Shown here: positions 1 to 4,425 of the stretch, one piece after another
Numbering within the stretch: position 1 is the stretch's first letter
Layout: each line of letters opens with the position of its first letter
Source: Ruminococcaceae bacterium UBA945
Lineage (GTDB): Bacteria; Bacillota; Clostridia; Oscillospirales; Acutalibacteraceae
DNA length: 6,074 bases
Assembly: GCA_002293315.1 (NCBI GenBank)
Contig: DBCZ01000086.1
Coordinates: forward strand, 1-6,074
Direction: 5' to 3'
Translations under genes and position numbers: made by a program
The notes under the pieces: model-generated
What the model was told of the DNA's origin: nothing
Databases searched by the model: none
Seen by the model: only the letters and a program-made list of their open reading frames with translations

Positions 1-167
1 AGACATTCAGCGGGTTTTCCGTTGTTCTGTTATATTACAAAAACCTCACAGAACTCCGGTATTTGCAGAACATAAACCCTTATGGCCTTTGCGTTCATTT
101 CACCAATGTATTCGAATCAACGCAGATAATTGGGTTATTGAGCATGGCAAGGCCATCAGGCAATCAT
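1..167. other. Intergenic or relic stretch with no recognised gene
   Basis: Short open frames exist on both strands here, but none gives a protein I recognise and none has a convincing ribosome binding site. The only structure seen is a pair of nested inverted repeats: ATGGCCTT (82-89) with AAGGCCAT (149-156), and inside it TGCGTT (90-95) with AACGCA (119-124). The arms are short and widely spaced, so they may be chance. The stretch lies beyond the terminator of the minus-strand transporter operon and runs off the window edge. Confidence 0.4.
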
Positions 168-203
168 AAAAAGCAGGCATGGTGCTTCCACCCTGCCTGC
201 TTT
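168..203 (-). terminator. Rho-independent terminator of the ABC operon
   Basis: Read on the minus strand, a 10-bp perfect stem AAAGCAGGCA / TGCCTGCTTT (plus-strand arms 170-179 and 194-203) encloses a second stem GGTG / CACC with a GAAG loop. One mismatch separates the two stems. The hairpin is followed by five T residues (172-168 on the minus strand). It sits 29 bases past the ATPase stop codon. A smaller dyad, ATAAAGC-GCC-GCTTTAT (216-232), overlaps that stop codon. There is no T-run on the plus strand, so termination is expected only for minus-strand transcripts. Confidence 0.85.
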
Positions 204-231
204 CACTCTTCTCCCATAAAGCGCCGCTTTA

Positions 232-495
232 TCAGACTATTTCTCCCCTGAGCCTCCCATCAGTAATCCTGTAAACCACATCGGCCTTGTCGGCGATGTC
301 CATATCATGCGTGATGACAATGACGCAATAATCGCGCTCGTGAGCCAGGCTTTTCAGCAGCTCCACCACCTTTTCGCTGTTCTCAGTGTCAAGGTTTCCC
401 GTCGGCTCGTCGCACAGAAGAATCTTTCCTCTGTTTGCAAGTGCTCTCGCTACCGCCACTCGCTGCTGCTCGCCGCCGCTCATCATCAGCGGCAT
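232..495 (-). pseudogene. ABC transporter ATPase, LolD/MacB type, C-terminal third only
   Basis: This encodes the back end of the cytoplasmic ATPase that would power an FtsX-type permease. Counting from the Met at 495, it has the ABC signature MSGGEQQR (residues 5-12), Walker B ILLCDEPTGNLD (25-36) with catalytic Glu30, the D-loop (GNLD) and the switch His63 in VIVITHD. The signature and the TGNLD sequence are typical of the LolD/MacB/FtsE-like group (established family knowledge). Walker A and the Q-loop are absent. Upstream in frame there are only about ten unrelated codons before a stop at 528-526, so roughly the first two thirds of a normal 220-250 residue protein is missing. No ribosome binding site precedes the Met. 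The original 5' part probably followed the permease that ends at 1529, where an orphan AAAAGGAGG remains. The fragment cannot bind ATP normally and is almost certainly non-functional. Confidence 0.9.
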
Positions 496-576
496 CTGCT
501 TGCGGTTGCGGGGCTGATTGTGCTGTTAGCCTTGCTCATAAAGAAATGGGGCAAACAGCCGCAGAAGGAAGAGTAA
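493..576 (+). pseudogene. C-terminal membrane tail of an unidentified protein (relic)
   Basis: The plus-strand frame ending at TAA 574-576 encodes a hydrophobic run (LLAVAGLIVLLALLI) followed by KKWGKQPQKEE and the stop. This is a classic single transmembrane helix with a positively charged cytoplasmic tail. Left of about 493 the same frame is only the antisense of the ATPase, so this looks like the 3' end of a membrane or surface protein joined to the ATPase fragment at a breakpoint near 490-500. The parent family is not recognisable. A sortase-type anchor, a membrane protein of a mobile element or a permease end are all possible. No start codon or ribosome binding site belongs to it. Confidence 0.35.
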
Positions 577-598
577 ATCTGCATTACAAAATCCGCCA

Positions 599-649
599 TT
601 GACATTTCATTGTTTCCTTGATATAATGTTTTCAAGGAAACAATGAAAT
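599..649 (+). promoter_or_regulatory. Toxin-antitoxin promoter embedded in a perfect operator dyad
   Basis: A consensus sigma-A promoter is present: -35 TTGACA at 599-604, a 17-base spacer, and -10 TATAAT at 622-627. An 18-bp perfect inverted repeat flanks the -10 box, with arms 604-621 and 632-649 and a 10-base centre (622-631). The left arm fills the spacer and the right arm covers the expected start site near 633-636. The arms begin ATTTCATTGTTT and end with the reverse complement. A repressor bound here would block RNA polymerase directly. Type II TA operons are commonly repressed by their own antitoxin or the complex, so autoregulation by the downstream AbrB-fold protein is the likely role (inference). 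Confidence 0.9.
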
Positions 650-671
650 CAATATGAGAGGTGGAAGTATA

Positions 672-1028
672 ATGAATTCAGCCGGACAGGTAATGGAGCG
701 TAAAATAATCAATGTAACAGGAAAACGGCAAATAACTATTCCGCAAAAGTTCTATGAGCAACTGAACTTTGGGAAAGAAGTGGAGTGTTATCTTGAAGAC
801 GGGGCTATTGTAATCCGTCCCCTATCAACTGCCGATGACAATTTCACTATGGAAATCCTCAAAGATTTAGTAGCACAAGGATACAGCGGGAATGAGTTGA
901 TTGAACGGTTTGCGGAACAACGCAGCGATATACGCCGAGCAATCAGCACGTTGATTAGCGAAGCAGATGAGATTGCCGCAGGAAAGCGCAAAGGAGCGAC
1001 TACACGGGATATTTTCGGGGAGGAATAA
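672..1028 (+). CDS. Type II antitoxin with AbrB/SpoVT-type DNA-binding domain
   Basis: This 118-residue protein is predicted to bind and neutralise the toxin encoded directly downstream and to repress their shared promoter. Residues about 9-51 form an AbrB/MazE/SpoVT swapped-hairpin domain, recognisable from VTGKRQITIPQKF and the following strand pattern ending AIVIRPL. Residues 55-118 are helical and charged, as expected of a toxin-binding tail, ending GATTRDIFGEE. I chose ATG 672, preceded by AGAGGTGG at 657-664. An in-frame ATG at 654 lies closer to the promoter start and has no good ribosome site, and one at 693 would trim seven residues. The gene sits just behind its own operator dyad, and its stop is two bases before the toxin start. 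Family assignment is from sequence pattern. The operator link is inference. Confidence 0.88.
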   Translation: MNSAGQVMERKIINVTGKRQITIPQKFYEQLNFGKEVECYLEDGAIVIRPLSTADDNFTMEILKDLVAQGYSGNELIERFAEQRSDIRRAISTLISEADEIAAGKRKGATTRDIFGEE

Positions 1029-1030
1029 CT

Positions 1031-1318
1031 ATGTATGAAGTACAGTATTCCAAACCGGCCGAACGGTATCTGAAGAAAATCAAAGATAAGCATCTCCTGG
1101 CGGCATTCAAAAAAGCGATTGATGATTTAACTGAAAATCCATATATCGGCAGCCCGAAGAAAGGTGATTTGAACGGATTCTACGGATATGATGTAAGATA
1201 TGCGGGTGTGAATTATGAGCTCGCTTATCGCATTTACGAAGAGAACGGTCACTTGATTATCGTTGTTTTGGCGGGTTCTCGTGAAAACTTCTATGAAGAG
1301 TTAAAACGTCTAATATAA
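1031..1318 (+). CDS. RelE/ParE-superfamily toxin
   Basis: This 95-residue protein has the RelE/ParE fold pattern. An N-terminal strand (MYEVQYSKPAERYLKKI) is followed by two helices, with ENPYIGSPKKGDLNGFYGYDVRY entering the sheet. Arg56 and Arg67 (AYRIY) lie on strands, and the ending is LAGSRENFYEELKRLI. RelE-type mRNA interferases use basic residues and a C-terminal Tyr. Here Lys43/Lys44, Arg56, Arg67, Arg84 and Tyr88 are candidates by position, so a ribosome-dependent RNase is plausible, but a ParE-type gyrase poison cannot be excluded. The ATG is preceded by GGGGAGG (1017-1023), which lies inside the end of the antitoxin gene. The two-base gap indicates translational coupling. The gene is full length with no disruption, unlike the transporter genes on either side. 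Confidence 0.88.
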   Translation: MYEVQYSKPAERYLKKIKDKHLLAAFKKAIDDLTENPYIGSPKKGDLNGFYGYDVRYAGVNYELAYRIYEENGHLIIVVLAGSRENFYEELKRLI

Positions 1319-1341
1319 TGGAACAGAAAAGACAATGCAGG

Positions 1342-1369
1342 AAAGCCGGCACATAAGTGCCGGCTTTTT
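1342..1369 (+). terminator. Rho-independent terminator of the toxin-antitoxin operon
   Basis: A perfect 10-bp stem, AAGCCGGCAC (1343-1352) and GTGCCGGCTT (1357-1366), has an ATAA loop and is followed by a T-run through 1369. It lies 24 bases after the toxin stop and closes the two-gene transcript. Confidence 0.93.
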
Positions 1370-1393
1370 CTATTTCCGGAAGTAATTTCAATT

Positions 1394-1480
1394 TCACTCT
1401 CCCATCTCCAAATCCTGCTGAAGCTCTCCCTCTACCTGCGGCTGCTCACGGCTCACATCAAGATTCTGTTCGTCGAGCAT
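1394..1480 (-). other. 28-codon open frame, probable gene-end relic
   Basis: On the minus strand, ATG at 1480-1478 opens 28 codons to TGA at 1396-1394. The product begins MLDEQNLDVSREQPQ, is acidic, has no hydrophobic segment, and ends LQQDLEMGE. AAGGAG precedes it with only three bases of spacing. The composition resembles the acidic tail of a larger protein, and a stop codon lies five codons upstream of the ATG, so it may be a 3' relic rather than a gene. It lies between the TA terminator and the permease end, within the segment that seems to have been inserted. No family is recognised. The rest of 1370-1516 shows nothing else. Confidence 0.25.
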
Positions 1481-1516
1481 AATCTCCTTGATTCAGAGTG
1501 CGTCCGGCTGTGTGGG

Positions 1517-1525
1517 CCTCCTTTT
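1517..1525 (-). promoter_or_regulatory. Orphan ribosome binding site after the permease
   Basis: The minus strand reads AAAAGGAGG (1525-1517) starting four bases after the permease stop codon. This is a near-perfect Shine-Dalgarno, placed exactly where the next operon gene should start, but no start codon follows at usable distance. It is most likely the ribosome site of the lost 5' part of the ATPase gene, and so marks the breakpoint at about 1510-1517. Confidence 0.6.
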
Positions 1526-1528
1526 AGG

Positions 1529-2785
1529 TTATCCCATTTGTGTCAGCATATCCCTCGGGTGGTACTTGCTGACCTTTATTATTGTCGATATTGAAGATAA
1601 TATCACAATGATTATACTTGACACAGCCAATAAACCTACATCACTTCCTGTTATCATCGGGGCTATCGAGGATGCGCGAGAGATTATTTCAATCAAACCT
1701 TCTGTCGCAAGTCCCGCTATTAATATGGCTATGCCAATCCCTGCAATTACCGGTATAAGAATCTCAGCAACCAACTGAATGATGATTTTCATTTTGCTCT
1801 CCCCCATGGAGAGCAACACACCTATCTCGAAATCGCGTTCCTTAAGCATAATCATGACAAGAAGCGACAGTGAAACTACTCCTATTGCGAAAGCAGCGAA
1901 CATCATGAACTGCGAGACAGTTGTCATGAGAGTCACAGAAGAACTCAACGAGCGGTACTCTCTATCATCAACTACTATTTTCAATGTCTCTGCTTTCTCT
2001 CCTAATGCCGTATTTATTTGCTCCGCGTATTCACGGATTCTTCATATTGAATCCACAGAGAGCGTGAAGGAGTATATCTGATTATCTCCATTTAGCGTAA
2101 AGACAGCATCGGGGGAAACGAATGCCATATTCTCCAAGTTATACATTGGGCTCTGCGTGTAGCTTGACTCCTTCAACAAAGAGTAAATCCCGACTATCTC
2201 TAGTTCTATATTGCCTCCTCCCTCATTTGGCTTCTGCGTGTCGAGATTAACTGTATCCCCTAAATTTAGGTTGCTCAGCCGCGCCGTGTCTGCACTGACA
2301 ATGATGACGCCCTGTTTGCCATATGAAATATGCCTTCCGGATAAAAGCTCAACCTCACCATTTGTGAATTGAGCAAGGCTTGCGCTCTCATAACTGCCGA
2401 ACACCTGCATCATGTTGTTTTTCCCGAACTCTTCTTGCTGTATTTCACTCTTGAAAGTTTCAATTCCGGTCAAGCCCCTGCTGTTGGAATACCCGAGAAC
2501 ATCGTGTTTTTCAACAAAGTCAAGTGATTTTATCTCCTCTGCATCATCATTGGTCAGGGTAAAATCACGATAGAATCTGAAAGCATATTCAATCGTTTGC
2601 TCTTTGCGCACGGTAATCTTCTCTTTTACCTCGTCTTTTAGCCTCTCGGCCCCCTGCATTGCAGCACTGTATATGCTGATGCCCGAGAGAATCAATGTCA
2701 CAAGCAAGGCGAAGATCGCTAAGATAAGTATTGTATTTTTCTTTGAGTAAACCACGCTTCTTATAACTCTTTTTAGATAGTTCAT
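1529..2785 (-). pseudogene. FtsX/MacB-type ABC permease interrupted by an in-frame TGA
   Basis: Conceptually this is a 418-residue permease with the usual four-helix layout: TM1 at residues about 18-39, a large extracytoplasmic MacB-like domain (about 40-285), TM2 about 291-313, a coupling segment KERDFEIGVLLSMGES (315-330), TM3 about 334-359, TM4 about 382-403, and a short tail YHPRDMLTQMG. Codon 248 is TGA (2044-2042). The frame is identical on both sides, and the 19 codons after the stop continue sensibly as RIREYAEQINTALGE before the next possible start (TTG 1984). ATG 2785 has AAGGAG five bases upstream and is preferred over GTG 2791, which overlaps the upstream stop. Such permeases export peptides or lipoproteins or drive mechanotransmission. 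The neighbours suggest peptide handling. The gene is otherwise full length, so the nonsense change looks recent. TGA is a normal stop elsewhere here (at 2788). Confidence 0.88.
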
Positions 2786-2787
2786 TC

Positions 2788-3027
2788 TCACTCCTTTTCT
2801 TCAGCTATTTTGATTATCTCTGCCAAGCTGACATCTCTTGTTATTTTGCGTGCTGTATCTATCTTTGCCGATTTGAGTTCCATTACGAAATCCAGCAACT
2901 CCGATGCGGAAAGCTCAAAAGGTTTCAAAAACAAGCAGCTCTCCAGATTCTTTTCGATAACTTCTCTATCTATTTTAAAATGCTTCGAAAAAATGTTAAT
3001 TATTACATCTTGCTGTTCAAATTTCAC
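2788..3027 (-). CDS. Small acyl-carrier-like protein of an ABC/peptide-maturation operon
   Basis: This 79-residue protein is all-helical by pattern. It has an N-terminal amphipathic helix, a loop with LFLKPFELSASELLDFVMEL (residues 32-51) matching the helix-2 region of acyl carrier proteins, then KIDTARKI and a last helix SLAEIIKIAEEKE. The helix spacing matches ACPs, but there is no DSL phosphopantetheine motif. The aligned position reads SAS, so the attachment Ser seems replaced by Ala41, although Ser40 and Ser42 flank it. It resembles the clostridial family annotated as peptide maturation system acyl carrier-related protein, from memory and unverified. It starts at GTG 3027 with GGGAGG just upstream. 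That GTG overlaps the TGA of the preceding permease fragment, and its own TGA overlaps a GTG of the next permease, so all three are coupled. The frame is intact, but its operon is broken. Confidence 0.6.
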   Translation of the reverse strand: MKFEQQDVIINIFSKHFKIDREVIEKNLESCLFLKPFELSASELLDFVMELKSAKIDTARKITRDVSLAEIIKIAEEKE

Positions 3028-3161
3028 TCACCTCCCGTCAATAACCGCGCCGGCTTTATTCTCATGATAACTGCCATTTGTATTGCCAATGCGGCAAGCA
3101 AAATCAGGTGAGCGTCAATAAAATTTATTGCAATTTCTAGATACTGTTTGTATGTATTGTC
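3024..3161 (-). pseudogene. C-terminal remnant of a second FtsX-type permease
   Basis: The minus-strand frame ending at TGA 3026-3024 has no start codon consistent with a full gene and is open upstream only to a stop at 3212-3210. Its last 46 codons read DNTYKQYLEIAI, then a hydrophobic helix (DAHLILLAALAIQMAVIMRI), then KPARLLTGGE. A final transmembrane helix followed by R-x-KP-x-x-x-L-T-x-GE is typical of the end of FtsX/MacB-type permeases. The stop overlaps the GTG start of the carrier-like gene in a GTGA junction, showing that it belongs to the same operon. Everything upstream of about codon 40 from the end is missing. The join with unrelated plus-strand sequence lies somewhere in 3160-3210. 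The exact left boundary of homology cannot be set by eye. Confidence 0.6.
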
Positions 3162-3195
3162 GAATCGTGGCGGATTCCGTAGTTTTTCTCCGTTT

Positions 3196-3384
3196 TTTCC
3201 TGAGCAATCTCATATCAAAGAAGAATTCGCTTATCCGTGTGCTACTGGGAAATCGTTGGAATTCCGGCGAAATGAGTGGTATACTCTTACTTGCAAATCA
3301 ATTATTGAAGCAAATGGGAGGCTCGCTGCACAGTATCATACGATTGTTGACTTTTCATTTTATTGGTGCTACTATCCGAATTAA
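3196..3384 (+). pseudogene. Possible degenerate histidine-kinase ATPase-domain 3' relic
   Basis: The plus-strand frame ending at TAA 3382-3384 contains YTLTCKSIIEANGRLAAQ and later VDFSFYW near its end. This resembles the G2 box and last strand of HATPase_c domains (GLGLxICKSIIEAHGG ... FxFTLP), with the glycines eroded. The next frame over the same bases reads ILLLANQLLKQMGGSL, which also resembles that box, so one frame is coincidental or a frameshift lies between them. No start, ribosome site or H-box exists. A sensor kinase beside FtsX-type ABC genes would fit a peptide-sensing or resistance module, but the match is weak and rests on pattern memory. If it is not a kinase relic, 3165-3384 holds nothing I recognise. 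Confidence 0.3.
3347..3375 (+). promoter_or_regulatory. Putative sigma-A promoter for the acetyltransferase
   Basis: TTGACT (3347-3352), a 17-base spacer and TACTAT (3370-3375) match the -35 (5/6) and -10 (4/6) elements. The start site would be near 3382, leaving a leader of about 65 bases before the ATG at 3447. A second TATAAA-like box lies at 3423-3428 but lacks a -35 partner. Confidence 0.45.
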
Positions 3385-3446
3385 GACATGATACCCACAT
3401 TTTTTATTCGTATCAATAGCAGTATAAAATATTAAGGAGGTGCGTC

Positions 3447-3983
3447 ATGACAGAGCCGCAAATATATTGTAATGATACCCCCCTTGTTATACGAGCCATG
3501 CGCGAAAGCGACGTCGCGCTCTTGGTGCACGGCTTCGCCGAGCAGGGCTGGCATAAGCCCGCGGAGCAGTTTGAGCTTTATCTCGCCGAGCAAAAGCTTG
3601 GGAAGCGTGAGGTAGTAATCGCGGAGATGTGCGGCGAGGTGGCGGGATATGTCACGCTGCTGCCCGAAAAGAACGCCGGCCCTTTTGCCGGGCTTCATCT
3701 GCCTGAAATCTGTGATTTTAATGTGCTGATGAAATTTCAGCGGCGCGGAATCGGTGAAAAACTGATGGATACGGCCGAGATGCTTGCCGCCGAAAGAGCC
3801 GACACAGTTACTCTCGCTGTCGGGCTGCACAGCGGCTACGGTGCGGCGCAGCGTATGTATGCCAAACGCAGATATATCCCGGACGGCACCGGGTGCTGGT
3901 ACAGAGATGAAAATCTGCCGCAGTATTCTCCGTGCGTGAACGATGATGACCTTGTTTTCTATATGTCAAAAAAGCTTTGCTAA
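3447..3983 (+). CDS. GNAT-family N-acetyltransferase
   Basis: This 178-residue protein is predicted to transfer an acetyl group from acetyl-CoA to an amine of an unknown substrate in the cytoplasm. GNAT landmarks appear in order: the N-terminal strand LVIRAMRESDVALL (residues 13-26), a central sheet (VVIAEMCGEVAGYVTLL, 56-72), the conserved strand EICDFNVLMKFQ (87-98), the pyrophosphate-binding motif QRRGIGEKL (98-106) with Gly101 and Gly103, and the helix YGAAQRMYAKRRYIPDG (131-147), where Tyr138 is the usual general-acid position. Length is normal for a single domain. The ATG is fixed by AAGGAGG (3434-3440) with six bases of spacing. It is more GC-rich and better preserved than the genes to its left. 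No clear terminator follows, and the feo promoter begins only 15 bases after its stop. The substrate cannot be inferred. Confidence 0.9.
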   Translation: MTEPQIYCNDTPLVIRAMRESDVALLVHGFAEQGWHKPAEQFELYLAEQKLGKREVVIAEMCGEVAGYVTLLPEKNAGPFAGLHLPEICDFNVLMKFQRRGIGEKLMDTAEMLAAERADTVTLAVGLHSGYGAAQRMYAKRRYIPDGTGCWYRDENLPQYSPCVNDDDLVFYMSKKLC

Positions 3984-3998
3984 TCTTGCGTTTTCCTC

Positions 3999-4027
3999 TT
4001 GACAGTCCACTAATAATCTTGTATTAT
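3999..4027 (+). promoter_or_regulatory. feoAB promoter
   Basis: TTGACA (3999-4004), a 17-base spacer and TATTAT (4022-4027) form a near-consensus sigma-A promoter. The expected start site, about 4033-4035, falls inside the dyad at 4031-4056. A leader of about 90 bases precedes feoA. Confidence 0.85.
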
Positions 4028-4030
4028 ATA

Positions 4031-4056
4031 AGCGAGTTAGCAGCGGCTAACTCGCT
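4031..4056 (+). promoter_or_regulatory. feo operator 1 (GTTAG-N6-CTAAC dyad on the start site)
   Basis: This is a perfect inverted repeat: AGCGAGTTAGC (4031-4041), a centre AGCG, and GCTAACTCGCT (4046-4056). It directly follows the -10 box, the classic location for repression. Its core GTTAG-N6-CTAAC (4036-4051) recurs at 4091 and 4394. The TTAG...CTAA half-sites resemble boxes bound by DtxR/IdeR/MntR-type metal repressors (established pattern). Which regulator binds is inference. A small hairpin GTGCA/TGCAC (4057-4072) follows. Confidence 0.75.
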
Positions 4057-4090
4057 GTGCAAAGAGATGCACTTATTATTTTGAGTGGAA

Positions 4091-4106
4091 GTTAGGCTCG
4101 CCTAAC
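4091..4106 (+). promoter_or_regulatory. feo operator 2, just before the feoA ribosome site
   Basis: GTTAGGC-TC-GCCTAAC is a perfect dyad sharing the GTTAG-N6-CTAAC core with operators 1 and 3. Of the three it most resembles an iron-box half-site pair (TTAGG...CCTAA). As RNA it could form a six-bp stem with a CUCG loop six bases before the GGAGG of feoA, so a second role in translation is possible. Confidence 0.65.
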
Positions 4107-4121
4107 CATGTGGAGGGAAAC

Positions 4122-4340
4122 ATGACTCTGAGAGACATCAAGCCCGGTGAGAGCGTAAAGGTGGAAAAGCTGCTTGGCGGCGGCGCACTTAAACGCCGCA
4201 TAATGGATATGGGCATAACAAGGGGTGCGGATATTCTCGTGCGGAAGGTTGCGCCGTTCGGCGACCCTATTTCAGTCAATGTCAGGGGTTATGAGCTTTC
4301 ATTGAGAAAAAGCGAGGCGGAGAAGATTCTCGTAAAATAA
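4122..4340 (+). CDS. feoA: FeoA, small cytosolic SH3-like partner of the ferrous iron transporter
   Basis: This 72-residue protein matches FeoA in length and pattern. It opens MTLRDIKPGESVKVEKL and has the glycine-rich turn LLGGGALKRRIMDMGI (17-32), where RRxMDMGI is a FeoA hallmark. Then come VRKVAPFGDPISVNVRGYELSL (40-61), with the conserved PFGDPI, and a final helix of Arg/Lys/Glu. FeoA is thought to act at the cytoplasmic side of FeoB, needed for Fe(II) uptake, probably through the G domain. I chose ATG 4122 because GGAGGG (4112-4117) lies four bases upstream. GTG 4110 would place the start before that site. The gene follows the operator-controlled promoter and precedes feoB by 85 bases. 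Confidence 0.95.
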   Translation: MTLRDIKPGESVKVEKLLGGGALKRRIMDMGITRGADILVRKVAPFGDPISVNVRGYELSLRKSEAEKILVK

Positions 4341-4353
4341 CATATATGATATG

Positions 4354-4377
4354 AGCTGCTTCCGAAAGTGAGCGGCT
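4354..4377 (+). other. Intercistronic hairpin between feoA and feoB
   Basis: AGCTGCTT (4354-4361) can pair with GAGCGGCT (4370-4377) around an eight-base loop, using two G-U pairs. It is followed by A residues rather than a T-run, so it is not an intrinsic terminator. It may affect mRNA processing or stability, but it is weak enough to be chance. Confidence 0.35.
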
Positions 4378-4393
4378 TAAAAAATCACGGCGA

Positions 4394-4409
4394 GTTAGTC
4401 GCCACTAAT
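4394..4409 (+). promoter_or_regulatory. feo operator 3, before feoB
   Basis: GTTAG-TCGCCA-CTAAT repeats the core of operators 1 and 2, with one changed end base. The left flank is also shared: GCGAGTTAG occurs at both 4032-4040 and 4390-4398. It lies seven bases before the feoB ribosome site AAGGAG (4413-4418). The flanks GGCGA (4389-4393) and TCGCC (4399-4403) can form a small alternative hairpin. No promoter is obvious next to it. Confidence 0.55.
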
Positions 4410-4425
4410 CAAAGGAGAAGGCTGA

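Noticed and set aside
82..156. Nested inverted repeats as a possible attC-like site or structured RNA
   Set aside because: The arms are only 6-8 bases, far apart, and lack the RYYYAAC/GTTRRRY pattern.
63..251. Plus-strand open frame of 62 codons
   Set aside because: No ribosome site, no recognisable family, and it runs across the ABC operon terminator hairpin.
788..1093. Minus-strand frame opposite the antitoxin
   Set aside because: It is the antisense of two well-supported TA genes and has no independent coding signal.
496..1516. Complete insertion sequence carrying the TA pair
   Set aside because: No transposase, no terminal inverted repeats and no target duplication could be found at the edges.
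2042..2044. TGA as a recoded Trp or selenocysteine codon
   Set aside because: TGA terminates the adjacent gene, TGG is used normally for Trp elsewhere, and no SECIS-like hairpin or redox context is evident.
1488..2081. Plus-strand frames opposite the permease
   Set aside because: They are antisense translations of transmembrane coding sequence. The minus strand gives clear FtsX features.
2810..3067. Plus-strand frame of 85 codons opposite the carrier-like gene
   Set aside because: It lacks a ribosome site. The minus-strand frame has GGGAGG and overlapping junctions with both neighbours.
3432..3830. Minus-strand frame opposite the acetyltransferase
   Set aside because: It is the shadow of a well-supported GNAT gene with an ideal ribosome site.
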